In this document: piece after piece, positions 29,824 to 37,794 of the stretch
Layout: every line of letters begins with the position of its first letter
How positions within the stretch are numbered: position 1 is the first letter of the stretch
Assembly: GCA_019661895.1 (NCBI GenBank)
Contig: JAIFWO010000003.1
Coordinates: forward strand, 1-37,902
DNA from: Candidatus Parcubacteria bacterium
Lineage (GTDB): Bacteria > Patescibacteriota > Minisyncoccia > Phycocordibacterales > Zambryskibacteraceae
DNA: 37,902 nt
Reading direction: 5' to 3'
Notes under the pieces: generated by a model
Database searches by the model: none
Told to the model about the DNA's origin: nothing
What the model saw: only the letters and a program-made list of their open reading frames with translations
Position numbers and translations under genes: made by a program

Positions 29824-29853
29824 TTAATACTTAATACGTCGGCGCTAAATCAC

Positions 29854-30801
29854 ATGAAAATAACAGCAAAAGATTTCTTTATCCAAGTTGGGGCGATCGC
29901 GGCCTTCTATGCCAGCGCGGTGGCTCTTATCACGCTCCTCTTCGAGGTCATTAACTTCGCCTATCCAAAGATCACTAACGCTTACTATTATTATTCTCCC
30001 TCCATCAGTCTCCAGGTGGCAACGCTCATAGTAGCCTTCCCGCTCTTCCTGCTTCTCTCCTGGCTACTCCAGAGGTCGTACGCAGTAGACCCTAGCCTTC
30101 GTGAGGCAGGACTGCGCAAGTGGCTCTCGTACATTACGCTCTTTGTCGCTGGACTGGTCGTGACCATCGACCTCATCACGGTCATCTACATGTTCCTCGA
30201 CGGGCAAGAATTGACGAAGGGCTTCCTTCTTAAGGTCTTAGTGTTACTAGTCGTCGCCGGTGGGATCTTCTTGTATTACTTGCGAGAGATTCGTAATGTC
30301 ATCGCCTCATCTGAGCGCAATATCTGGCGAGTAGTAGCGGTCCTTCTTATCTTGCTCTCCATTGGCATCGGCTTCTCGGTCATCGGCTCTCCGGCAGCAC
30401 AGCGCGCCTACCGCTACGACAACCAGCGCGTCACTGACTTGCAGAACTTGCAATGGCAAGTGCTTAACTACTGGCAGCAAAAGAGCACTGTTCCTACGAA
30501 GTTGAGCGACCTCGATGACTCGCTTAAGGGCGGCTACGCCTTCACTGATCCGCAGACCGGTCAGCCGTATGAATATGCGAAGACGGGCAATCTCTCCTTC
30601 AACCTCTGTACCACCTTCAGCCGAGAGACTAGACTCGGCAAGAGGCCAATTGATGGATCTGTCACTCGACCGATCATGAGCGGCGGATACATGGGCCCGG
30701 AAGGAGAGAACTGGGAGCATCAGGCCGGTCGCCACTGCTTCGAGCGCACTATCGACCCAGAACTCTACCCTCCATATCCAAAGACCGTGCCCGTAAGATA
30801 A
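29854..30801 (+). CDS. Polytopic membrane protein, DUF5671-like
   Basis: A 315-residue protein with about five membrane segments in residues 10-185 (IGAIAAFYASAVALITLLF-type, VATLIVAFPLFLLLSWLL, YITLFVAGLVVTIDLITVIY, VLVLLVVAGGIFLYYL, VVAVLLILLSIGIGFSVIG). The C-terminal 125 residues are soluble, begin RYDNQRVTDLQNLQWQVLNY and resemble the stalk-less part of pilin-type domains (PTKLSDLDD...GYAFTDPQTGQPYEY). This architecture is common in Parcubacteria. Function unknown. Confidence 0.72.
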   Translation: MKITAKDFFIQVGAIAAFYASAVALITLLFEVINFAYPKITNAYYYYSPSISLQVATLIVAFPLFLLLSWLLQRSYAVDPSLREAGLRKWLSYITLFVAGLVVTIDLITVIYMFLDGQELTKGFLLKVLVLLVVAGGIFLYYLREIRNVIASSERNIWRVVAVLLILLSIGIGFSVIGSPAAQRAYRYDNQRVTDLQNLQWQVLNYWQQKSTVPTKLSDLDDSLKGGYAFTDPQTGQPYEYAKTGNLSFNLCTTFSRETRLGKRPIDGSVTRPIMSGGYMGPEGENWEHQAGRHCFERTIDPELYPPYPKTVPVR

Positions 30802-30856
30802 TTATGTAACGTGAAGAGATAATCACGGAGGGCAATCACTAAGGGCGCTTATTCAC

Positions 30857-30888
30857 AAATAAAACAACCAGCGCTATCTGCTGGTTGT
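30857..30888 (-). terminator. Intrinsic terminator with the stop codon in its loop
   Basis: Minus strand ACAACCAGC/GCTGGTTGT (nine pairs, 30888-30880 with 30872-30864), then TTTATTTG. The TAG stop of the gene (30876-30874) is in the loop. Confidence 0.85.
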
Positions 30889-31266
30889 GTCCGCACCCGA
30901 TTCGAGTCCTCGCTTCTCCGCCATCCGACGCTTGACCACTTGCGAGATAAGTGTATTCCAATCTGTATCCTCACCCATCTCGCGCAGGATCCGAGACATG
31001 TTCTCGGCGAAAGCTTCCACCATGTCCAGATCCTTATCGTGGTTGCCGAGCCCATGGCTTGGAAGATGCACGCCAATATGATCTCCGCCTGTCTCCTGCA
31101 AGATAGAGAGAAAGATCTTGTAGAAATCCTGAGATGTACAATGAAGCCGTGCTTTACCTTTTTCGATCTCAATCCTGCATCTATGGAGCGAAGGGGATTG
31201 GAGATCGAAGATGTATTCGCTGCCATTTCCTTTACTGACGATACCCAGCTGTGGATACTCGGCCAT
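30874..31266 (-). CDS. Unknown small protein
   Basis: A 130-residue protein with mixed fold (EYIFDLQSPSLHRCRIEIEK, then helices around DLDMVEAFAENMSRILREMG). No signal peptide and no family recognised. GAGG lies six bases before the ATG, behind a TTGACT/17/TAATTT promoter. Divergent from leuS. Confidence 0.65.
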   Translation of the reverse strand: MAEYPQLGIVSKGNGSEYIFDLQSPSLHRCRIEIEKGKARLHCTSQDFYKIFLSILQETGGDHIGVHLPSHGLGNHDKDLDMVEAFAENMSRILREMGEDTDWNTLISQVVKRRMAEKRGLESGADTTSR

Positions 31267-31293
31267 TGCTACCTCGATTTAAGTTCTGGGTTG

Positions 31294-31322
31294 AAATTAG
31301 CAGTATCTTCCAAGTTAGTCAA
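31294..31322 (-). promoter_or_regulatory. Promoter of the 130-residue protein gene
   Basis: Minus strand TTGACT (31322-31317), 17 bases, TAATTT (31299-31294). The leader would be about 20 bases and carry the Shine-Dalgarno sequence. Confidence 0.65.
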
Positions 31323-31338
31323 ACTAGTCTTTTTTTTG

Positions 31339-31344
31339 TATAGT
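31339..31344 (+). promoter_or_regulatory. -10 element, predicted leaderless start of leuS
   Basis: TATAGT ends eight bases before ATG 31353. TTAGTC (31315-31320) is a weak -35 at 18 bases. Confidence 0.6.
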
Positions 31345-31352
31345 TTCCTTAC

Positions 31353-34124
31353 ATGAATGATTATGATCCGAAAGACATGGAGCCGAAGTGGCAGAAGATT
31401 TGGGAGGAGACAAAACCATATGAGGCCAAGGGGAGCGATAAGCCCAAGTATTATGCACTCGTAGAATTCCCATATCCATCTGGTGAGGGTCTTCACACAG
31501 GCCACGTAAGAAGTTATACAGCCATGGATATTGTGGCTCGCAAACGGAGGCGAGAGGGCTTCGATGTGCTCTATCCGATAGGCTGGGATGCGTTCGGTCT
31601 TCCCGCAGAGAATTATGCTATTAAGACCGGCATACACCCATCTATTACTACGCAAAAAAATATTGAAACGTATCGCAAGCAACTCAAGGCTCTTGGTATC
31701 TGGTTCGACTGGTCTCGCGAAGTTGATACCACCGATCCGAAGTACTATAAGTGGACGCAATGGATCTTCTTGAAGTTCCTTGAGCATGGCCTGGCTTATA
31801 AGGCGAAGACGGTAGTGAATTGGTGCCCGAAGGATAAGATAGTGCTTGCGAACGAAGAGGTGGTCAGTGGCAAGTGCGAGCGCTGCGGCACTGAGGTCGA
31901 GAAGCGCGAGAAGGAGCAATGGATGCTCGCTATTACCAAATACGCCGAGAGACTCGATAAAGACCTGGACGATGTGGATTATTCGGAACGTATCAAGCTC
32001 CAGCAAAGAAATTGGATAGGAAGGTCGGAAGGCGCACTCATTAAATTTGGCGAGATCGAGATATTCACAACTCGTCCAGACACTATTTTCGGCGCAACTT
32101 TCGTGGCCATCGCACCGAGCGTAGCGAAGAGGCTCACAGGCAAAGACTTCGGTATCGTTTCTGATACGGACCGGGAAAATAAAGAGAAACTTGGCGTAGA
32201 TACTGGTCTCAGAGTTAGAAATCCTGCCACGGGCGAGGATGTGCCCGTCTGGGTGGTGAACTACGTCTCAGCAGACTACGGCACTGGTGCCATCATGGCC
32301 GTGCCAGCACATGACGTGAGAGATTTTGAATTTGCTGAGAAATATGGACTGCAGAAGAAATATGTAGTGATTCCAAGAATACCGGACCTGACTAATCCGC
32401 ACGTCCCTGGAAAAGAGATAGTTTTTCGGAATGGAGTAATGGCTATCGTTCGTAACCCTAAAGATGGAAAGATTATTAACCTGAAATGGAAGAAGCAACC
32501 GTGGACTACATTTGTAATGGGCGGTATCGAAGAAGATGAGAGTCCTGAGGTGGCCGCAAGACGAGAAATACATGAAGAGACTGGCTATAAGAATTTGAAA
32601 TTTGTTCGAATTCTTGGTGGTCCAGTCCAATCAGAATTTTTTGCTGCGCACAAAGACCTGAATCGCGTGGCCCATACATGGCAGATACTTTTTGATCTTG
32701 AGAATGATGAAAAGGACGAAATAGGCGAGGAGGAGAAAGAGATGCATGACATTGTGTGGGTAGATGTTGAAGAACTCAAGTCTGTGAGGCTTTCGCATGC
32801 CGAAGCAGAGCTTGTAATTGATAGATTAGTTAACGGTGAGAAGCCATATACTGGCGAAGGAATCCTCATAAACTCAGAAAAGTTCAACTGCCTCGAAAGT
32901 GCAGATGCTAAGAAAAAAATTACTGACGCAGTGGAGGGTAAGTGGGTTACCAAATACAAACTCCGGGATTGGATCTTCAGTCGTCAGCGATACTGGGGGG
33001 AGCCGATACCAGTTATTCATTGTGAGAAGTGCGGCTATGTGCCAGTACCGGAAGCTGACCTGCCCGTCCTCCTGCCCGAAGTGGCTGCATATCAACCAGG
33101 TCCCGACGGTGAGTCTCCGCTTGCCAATATCTCTGAGTGGGTCAATACCACCTGTCCGAAGTGTGGAGGCAGCGCTAAGCGCGAGACGGACGTCATGCCC
33201 AACTGGGCAGGCTCCTCTTGGTACTTCTTACGCTATGCCGACCCGCATAACAATACAGAGTTTGCCTCCAAAGAGGCGCTGAAGCACTGGATGCCGGTGG
33301 ACTGGTACAACGGCGGGATGGAGCACACCACGCTCCACCTGCTTTACTCGCGCTTCTGGAATAAATTCCTATTTGATATCGGTTTAGTACCCCAGAGCGA
33401 GCCGTACACCAGGCGCACATCGCACGGACTCATCTTGGCCGAGGGTGGGGAGAAGATGAGCAAATCTAAGGGGAATGTAGTTAACCCAGACACGATCGTC
33501 AACCAATTTGGCGCGGATACTTTGCGAGTGTACGAGATGTTCATGGGCCCTTTCGATCAGGCTATTGCCTGGAGCGAGGCCTCTTTAGTCGGGCCAAGAA
33601 GATTCCTTGAGAAGGTGTGGAGGCTTAAAGAGAAAATAAATAATAAGGAAATAGAAAATAAGAATGCTGAGATTCTTATGCACGAGACTGTTAAGAAAGT
33701 TTCGGATGATATCGAGAGCCTGGCCTTCAACACGGCTGTCTCGGCTCTTATGATCTGGACGAACTCTTTGGAGAAGAGGGAAGCGGTAAGCGAGGAGGAA
33801 TTTGAAACTTTGCTCAAACTTCTGTCGCCATTTGCTCCACATATGACGGAAGAATTGTGGGAGAATCTGGGCCAAAAAGGCTCTATTCACGAAGAGGCCT
33901 GGCCCGCATTTGACAAGGCAAAATTGAGTAAAAAAGAAACAGTAATAGTTATCCAAGTCAACGGCAAAGTAAGAGCAAGCCTCACTACACCGTCTGATAC
34001 TACAGAGGTCAAGCTGAAGGAAATGGCTCTACAGAGCCCCGGAATACAGAAATGGCTTGAGGGTAGACAAATTGTCAAGTTTATCGTTATCCCGAACAGG
34101 GTGGTGAATATCCTAACCACTTGA
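31353..34124 (+). CDS. leuS: Leucyl-tRNA synthetase with a Nudix domain inserted in the editing region
   Basis: A 923-residue class I synthetase. The HIGH motif is PYPSGEGLHTGHVRSY, KMSKS is GGEKMSKSKGNVV, and zinc Cys pairs are CPKDK...CERCG and CEKCG/CPKCGG. The CP1 editing site is intact (TTRPDTIFGAT, and Asp in VPAHDVRDFEF). Between that Asp region and KPYTGEGILINS lie about 157 residues (340-496) where about 30 are usual. They hold a full Nudix box: Gly390, Glu396, Arg404-Glu405, Glu408-Glu409 and Gly411 in the GX5EX7REUXEEXGU spacing. DNA in this part is more AT-rich than around it. The frame is open throughout. Predicted to be leaderless. Confidence 0.95.
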   Translation: MNDYDPKDMEPKWQKIWEETKPYEAKGSDKPKYYALVEFPYPSGEGLHTGHVRSYTAMDIVARKRRREGFDVLYPIGWDAFGLPAENYAIKTGIHPSITTQKNIETYRKQLKALGIWFDWSREVDTTDPKYYKWTQWIFLKFLEHGLAYKAKTVVNWCPKDKIVLANEEVVSGKCERCGTEVEKREKEQWMLAITKYAERLDKDLDDVDYSERIKLQQRNWIGRSEGALIKFGEIEIFTTRPDTIFGATFVAIAPSVAKRLTGKDFGIVSDTDRENKEKLGVDTGLRVRNPATGEDVPVWVVNYVSADYGTGAIMAVPAHDVRDFEFAEKYGLQKKYVVIPRIPDLTNPHVPGKEIVFRNGVMAIVRNPKDGKIINLKWKKQPWTTFVMGGIEEDESPEVAARREIHEETGYKNLKFVRILGGPVQSEFFAAHKDLNRVAHTWQILFDLENDEKDEIGEEEKEMHDIVWVDVEELKSVRLSHAEAELVIDRLVNGEKPYTGEGILINSEKFNCLESADAKKKITDAVEGKWVTKYKLRDWIFSRQRYWGEPIPVIHCEKCGYVPVPEADLPVLLPEVAAYQPGPDGESPLANISEWVNTTCPKCGGSAKRETDVMPNWAGSSWYFLRYADPHNNTEFASKEALKHWMPVDWYNGGMEHTTLHLLYSRFWNKFLFDIGLVPQSEPYTRRTSHGLILAEGGEKMSKSKGNVVNPDTIVNQFGADTLRVYEMFMGPFDQAIAWSEASLVGPRRFLEKVWRLKEKINNKEIENKNAEILMHETVKKVSDDIESLAFNTAVSALMIWTNSLEKREAVSEEEFETLLKLLSPFAPHMTEELWENLGQKGSIHEEAWPAFDKAKLSKKETVIVIQVNGKVRASLTTPSDTTEVKLKEMALQSPGIQKWLEGRQIVKFIVIPNRVVNILTT

Positions 34125-34161
34125 CACCGTTTGCAGAGGGTGATAGAAATGAGAGAAAGAT

Positions 34162-35199
34162 ATGACAGAAAAGATCACACTGAGCTTCAAACCAAAGCAG
34201 GTCACCAAGCGGCTCCTTTCTGTCCTCACCAAACGCGGTCAAGACGTCATTGAGAATCGCTATGGTCTCGGAGCCAAGGCCACTCGCATGACTTTGGACG
34301 CTATCGGCAAGAAGTATGACATCACTCGCGAGCGCGTGCGCCAGATCGAGAATCATTCCCTTGCTCTCATTCGCAAGTCGAAGGAGTACAAAGATCTCCA
34401 GAGCGTCTTCGACGAACTCAAAGCCACCATCCTCGAGCTCGGCGGCATCGTCTCTGAGAAGGATCTCTTGAAGCACCTCTCCAAGGATCTTTCTACCCAA
34501 AATCATTTGAACTTCCTCCTCATCTTGGGCGAGTCCTTTACCCGTGAGAAGGAGGACGAAGAATTCGTTCACCGCTGGCACGTGGATGCTGATCTTTCCA
34601 AGAAGATCCAGAACGCTCTCCGCAAGCTCTACTCGAGACTCTCAGACGACGAACTCGTCCTCGAGAGCGACCTCATAGACGACTTCCTCGAGGAAGTGAG
34701 AGATTTGAATGATAAATACAAGAACGAAGAGGTCATCAAGCGCTGGCTCTCGATCTCGCACAAGATCGGCAAGAACCCTCTTGGAGAATGGGGCCGCACC
34801 GACTCACCCAACGTCAACGCCAAGGGTATGCGCGACTACGCCTTCCTAGTGATCCGCAAGCACGGTTCGCCCATCCACTTCAAGGAAGTGGCCAAGGCCA
34901 TCTCCCAGTACTTCGACAAGAAGGCTCACGTAGCTACTACGCACAACGAACTTATCAAGGATCCTCGCTTCGTCCTCGTGGGACGCGGTCTCTATGCTCT
35001 GGCCGAGTGGGGTTACATGTCTGGTGTGGTCAAGGATGTCATCAAAAAGATTATTGAGAAGGAAGGGCCTCTCGCCCGCGAAGATGTCATCAAGAAGGTG
35101 CTCAAGGAGCGTTACGTGAAGGAGAACACCATTATGGTCAACCTCCAGAATCCGAAATATTTCAAGAAAGACAAAGAGGGCCGCTACCACATCGTTTAA
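34162..35199 (+). CDS. Sigma-70 region 4 / HARE-HTH transcription-related protein
   Basis: A 345-residue protein. Residues 15-75 are a sigma region 4-like helix-turn-helix: DVIENRYGLGAKATRMTLDA and then YDITRERVRQIENHSLALIR. The middle is helical and charged. The C-terminal 130 residues contain a HARE-HTH/RpoE(delta)-like winged helix: DYAFLVIRKHGSPIHFKEVA and VATTHNELIKDPRFVLVGRG are the marker strings, followed by a second similar unit (IIEKEGPLAREDVIKKVLKE, NPKYFKKDKEGRYHIV). It lacks regions 2 and 3 and so cannot be a complete sigma factor. It probably binds RNA polymerase or DNA. A GAGAGAAAG stretch lies before the ATG, and TTGACA overlaps the end of leuS. Confidence 0.85.
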   Translation: MTEKITLSFKPKQVTKRLLSVLTKRGQDVIENRYGLGAKATRMTLDAIGKKYDITRERVRQIENHSLALIRKSKEYKDLQSVFDELKATILELGGIVSEKDLLKHLSKDLSTQNHLNFLLILGESFTREKEDEEFVHRWHVDADLSKKIQNALRKLYSRLSDDELVLESDLIDDFLEEVRDLNDKYKNEEVIKRWLSISHKIGKNPLGEWGRTDSPNVNAKGMRDYAFLVIRKHGSPIHFKEVAKAISQYFDKKAHVATTHNELIKDPRFVLVGRGLYALAEWGYMSGVVKDVIKKIIEKEGPLAREDVIKKVLKERYVKENTIMVNLQNPKYFKKDKEGRYHIV

Positions 35200-35207
35200 G
35201 CTTTGTG

Positions 35208-35213
35208 TACAAT
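35208..35213 (+). promoter_or_regulatory. -10 element, predicted leaderless start
   Basis: TACAAT ends six bases before ATG 35220. Confidence 0.5.
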
Positions 35214-35219
35214 AAATGA

Positions 35220-36464
35220 ATGCTGCATGAATTCTTCTCGCAATTCGACACTGCGTTTTTAAGATCGATGCTCCACTCCGTGTTTGCTTGGGCGCCGGTG
35301 TGGGTACCGATCCTTTTTGCTATTGTCTGGTTCGACCTCTGGCTGCATTACAAACAGCGCGAATGGATCAAGAAGCAGGAGAGCGTTCTGCTTGAGATAC
35401 GCTTGCCGCAGGAGCTTCCGAAGTCGCCGCACGCCATGGAGCTTTTCATCAACACCCTCTACGACGTCTTCCCAGGCAACCTCATCAAGGTTTACCTCGA
35501 AGGCGCTCAGCGGCAATGGTTCTCGCTCGAACTTGTCTCGATCGACGGCACCATCCACTTTTATATCTGGTGTCTCAAGGCCCGCAAGAACCGCGTCGAG
35601 ACCCAGCTCTACGCCCAGTTCCCAAACGTCGAAGTCCACGAGGTGCCGGATTACACTCTCGGCGTTCATCACAATCCGGACAAGCTTAGCTTCGGTTGGA
35701 TCGGACAGCTTAAATTGACTAAAGCCGATGCGTATCCGATCAAGACCTATATCGAATACGGCCTTCATGAAGATCCTGATGAAGAGTTTAAGCACGATCC
35801 GCTCGTCTCGCTGCTTGAATTCTTAGGCTCGCTTAAGAAGGGCGAGCAAGCCTGGGTGCAAATCTTGATCCAAGGACATACTAAAGAGGGGCTCACCTTC
35901 CACCGCTTGTTTCCCAAGGCAGACTGGAAGGGCGGAGTGGAGAAGGAGATCAAAGAGATCTTGAAGAAGGGCCGCTTGAAGCCCGAGGATGACAAGACGC
36001 TCGACTCGACCAAGCACCTAAGCCAAGGTCAACGCGATGTGATCGAAGCTATTGAGCGCAATGCCTCTAAGACCGCGTTTGACGCCATGATCCGCACCAC
36101 CTACTTCGCCGAGAAGGAGGTGTTTAATCCGGGCAACATCGGCGGGCTTCTGGGCAGCTTCAGTCATTTCAGTTCTCAAGATCTAAACGGCTTCCGACCC
36201 GACTTCAAAGCCAGTTTCGACTATCCTTGGCAGGATCTCTTCGGCAAGAAAAAGGCCTACAACGAGCGGCAACTCCTCGCGGCCTACAAGCGCCGATCCT
36301 TCTTCAGCCCTCCCTTCAAACATTTCCACGCCCATCCATTTATTCTAACCACTGAGGAGCTGGCCACCCTCTTCCACTTCCCATCTGGTATCGTGGCTGC
36401 TACTCCGACCCTTGAGCGCATCCCTTCGAAGAAGGCACAAGCTCCTGCCAATCTGCCCGTGTAG
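35220..36464 (+). CDS. Membrane-anchored protein like the N-terminal part of secretion/conjugation ATPases
   Basis: A 414-residue protein with one N-terminal membrane helix (VWVPILFAIVWFDLWLH). The soluble part contains LLEIRLPQELPKSPHAMELF and ends with FILTTEELATLFHFPSGIVA and TLERIPSKKAQAP. In CPR genomes such a sequence usually precedes the VirD4/HerA-type ATPase domain of a type IV secretion-like system. Here the ATPase is not fused, and no ATPase gene follows in this window. A role in DNA or protein transfer is inferred from similarity that I recognise only by eye. One base separates its stop from the mltG start. Confidence 0.68.
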   Translation: MLHEFFSQFDTAFLRSMLHSVFAWAPVWVPILFAIVWFDLWLHYKQREWIKKQESVLLEIRLPQELPKSPHAMELFINTLYDVFPGNLIKVYLEGAQRQWFSLELVSIDGTIHFYIWCLKARKNRVETQLYAQFPNVEVHEVPDYTLGVHHNPDKLSFGWIGQLKLTKADAYPIKTYIEYGLHEDPDEEFKHDPLVSLLEFLGSLKKGEQAWVQILIQGHTKEGLTFHRLFPKADWKGGVEKEIKEILKKGRLKPEDDKTLDSTKHLSQGQRDVIEAIERNASKTAFDAMIRTTYFAEKEVFNPGNIGGLLGSFSHFSSQDLNGFRPDFKASFDYPWQDLFGKKKAYNERQLLAAYKRRSFFSPPFKHFHAHPFILTTEELATLFHFPSGIVAATPTLERIPSKKAQAPANLPV

Positions 36465-36465
36465 T

Positions 36466-37404
36466 ATGGAGAACCCTTTCTACGAAAAAGCGAGTGCCAG
36501 TCTTGACCGTCTTTACTCATGGTCTCAAATGTACAAAAGAGACTGGCGCGTGTATGCAGGAATGGTCCTGGTCCTTATCATTCTTAGCTTCGGATACTCC
36601 TTCTCAGCGCCAAAGAACTTCCCCGTGCACGGCATCGTTACCCTTCGGCAAGGAGCCGGGCTCTCAGAACTCTCGCTGACGTTGAAGCGAAATCATGTGA
36701 TCCGCTCTGCCACCTGGTTTAGGGTCACGGTCATCATTCTCGGCGGCGAGAGAGGCATCCAAGCGGGGGATTATTACCTCTCCAAGCGCGAGAGCTCGGC
36801 CCGTCTCGCCTGGAGAATGGTACACGCCGATCGCGATCTCTCTCTGGTGCGGATCACTATCCCGGAAGGATTCACGGTCAAAGATATCTCCAAACTCTTC
36901 GATGAGCGCTTCCCGCTCTTCAGCCACAAAGACTTCGAGGCCTCCGCGCCAGAAGGGTATCTCTTCCCAGATACATACTTCGTGTACGTAAATGCCACTG
37001 CCTCCTCGACCATCGGCTTCTTCCAAGATAATTTCCACAATAAGGTCGATCCATTGGCCGACGAGGTTAAGGCTTCAGGCCACAGCATCTATAACATCAT
37101 CGTCTTAGCCTCGATCCTTGAGGCGGAGACCAAGACCCCAGAGGACATGGCCGTAGTCTCGGGCATCATGTGGAAGAGGCTCAAGCTCGACATGCCGCTC
37201 CAAGTCGACTCAGCTCCTGAAACTTACAAGACCAAAGGCTTGCCTAGGGCACCCATAAACAATCCCGGTCTTGTGGCTATCAAAGCCGCTATCCATCCCA
37301 AAGATTCTCCTTACCTCTACTTCATTAGTGACAAACAGAACCAAATCCACTACGCTAAGACCCTCGATGAGCAAACCGCTAATATCAACAAGTATTTGAA
37401 ATAG
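36466..37404 (+). CDS. mltG: Endolytic murein transglycosylase MltG
   Basis: A 312-residue membrane-anchored lytic transglycosylase that cuts new glycan strands and sets their length. One membrane helix (VYAGMVLVLIILSFGYSF, about 28-45), a LysM-like part, and then the YceG domain: ITIPEGFTVKDISKLF, PEGYLFPDTYFV, the catalytic Glu in ASILEAETKTPEDM, LQVDSAPETY, PRAPINNPGLVAIKAAIHP and YLYFISDKQNQIHYAKTLDE. The start follows the previous stop by one base, so translation is coupled. The longer frame from 36412 would overlap the upstream gene. Confidence 0.94.
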   Translation: MENPFYEKASASLDRLYSWSQMYKRDWRVYAGMVLVLIILSFGYSFSAPKNFPVHGIVTLRQGAGLSELSLTLKRNHVIRSATWFRVTVIILGGERGIQAGDYYLSKRESSARLAWRMVHADRDLSLVRITIPEGFTVKDISKLFDERFPLFSHKDFEASAPEGYLFPDTYFVYVNATASSTIGFFQDNFHNKVDPLADEVKASGHSIYNIIVLASILEAETKTPEDMAVVSGIMWKRLKLDMPLQVDSAPETYKTKGLPRAPINNPGLVAIKAAIHPKDSPYLYFISDKQNQIHYAKTLDEQTANINKYLK

Positions 37405-37407
37405 TCC

Positions 37408-37435
37408 TTGACAAATTTATAAGAGGGTGTATACT
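37408..37435 (+). promoter_or_regulatory. Strong promoter in front of the candidate RNA
   Basis: TTGACA (37408-37413), 16 bases, TATACT (37430-37435). It begins three bases after the mltG stop. It is the closest match to the consensus in the window. Confidence 0.75.
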
Positions 37436-37441
37436 TCTCAT

Positions 37442-37736
37442 CAGGAAGCCTAACGCCTCTACCTGTGACCAGTAGAGGGCAAGTGTGAACGGGGGCTAGT
37501 AGTGGTCACAAGATGTAAAACTCATAGGCAGTTTGGAAGTTGTAGGAATTACACATGTTGCTGTAGTCCTCACTCCGCGCTTCTCAGAGACGGAAGCGAT
37601 GGAGTCTACCCCACCGGTATCGAGTAACATCTATAGTACCTTTCTGATCCGTTCACACGGTTGGGTATGATGAGATGTATTAGGAGCGTCTAGAAGTTAT
37701 GGCTCCGAAAAAACTCGTTAGTGGGGTTTTTCTACC
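37442..37736 (+). ncRNA. Candidate structured RNA with an H-type pseudoknot
   Basis: About 295 bases without a convincing ORF, between a strong promoter and a hairpin with a T tract. Stem 1 is CCTCTAC/GTAGAGG (37456-37462 with 37472-37478). Its loop TGTGACCA (37464-37471) pairs perfectly with TGGTCACA (37503-37510), a classic pseudoknot. Further hairpins are ACTCC-G-CGCTTC with GAAGCG-AT-GGAGT (about 37571-37606), and ACATCT...TACC with GGTA...AGATGT (about 37627-37679). The ends can close by GGA-A-GCC (37444-37450) with GGCTCC (37701-37706). I find no hallmarks of tmRNA, RNase P RNA, SRP RNA or known riboswitches. It could be an independent RNA or a long leader for the gene at 37809. Confidence 0.6.
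37708..37732 (+). terminator. Tentative terminator of the candidate RNA
   Basis: AAAAACTC (37709-37716) pairs with GGGTTTTT (37724-37731) around GTTAGTG. The T run is part of the stem, so the call is uncertain. Confidence 0.5.
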
Positions 37737-37763
37737 ACCATGCGGCATAGCCGCTTCACATAT

Positions 37764-37794
37764 AAGCGCTCCCTTCGGGTGAGCGCTTTCTCTT
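37764..37794 (+). terminator. Intrinsic terminator before the last gene
   Basis: AAGCGCTC/GAGCGCTT (37764-37771 with 37781-37788), inner CC-TTCG-GG, then TCTCTT. It lies only 20 bases before the next start codon, as an attenuator would. Confidence 0.7.

Noticed and set aside
33585-33956. Minus-strand ORFs over the end of leuS
   Set aside because: Shadows of a clearly conserved synthetase.
37446-37462. Fourth copy of the palindromic repeat (CTAACGCCT matches)
   Set aside because: Only nine bases agree and the flanking GC-rich arms are missing.
37503-37540. Short peptide (reading GCA GTT TGG AAG TTG TAG) as a tmRNA tag after the pseudoknot
   Set aside because: Too short, lacks the Ala-Ala end of proteolysis tags, and no tRNA-like domain is present.
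37442-37736. tmRNA, RNase P RNA, SRP RNA or 6S RNA at this locus
   Set aside because: No tRNA-like end with a T arm and no tag frame; no GAGGAAAGTCC-type core; no SRP tetraloop motif; the length and stems do not fit 6S. A covariance search would still be decisive.
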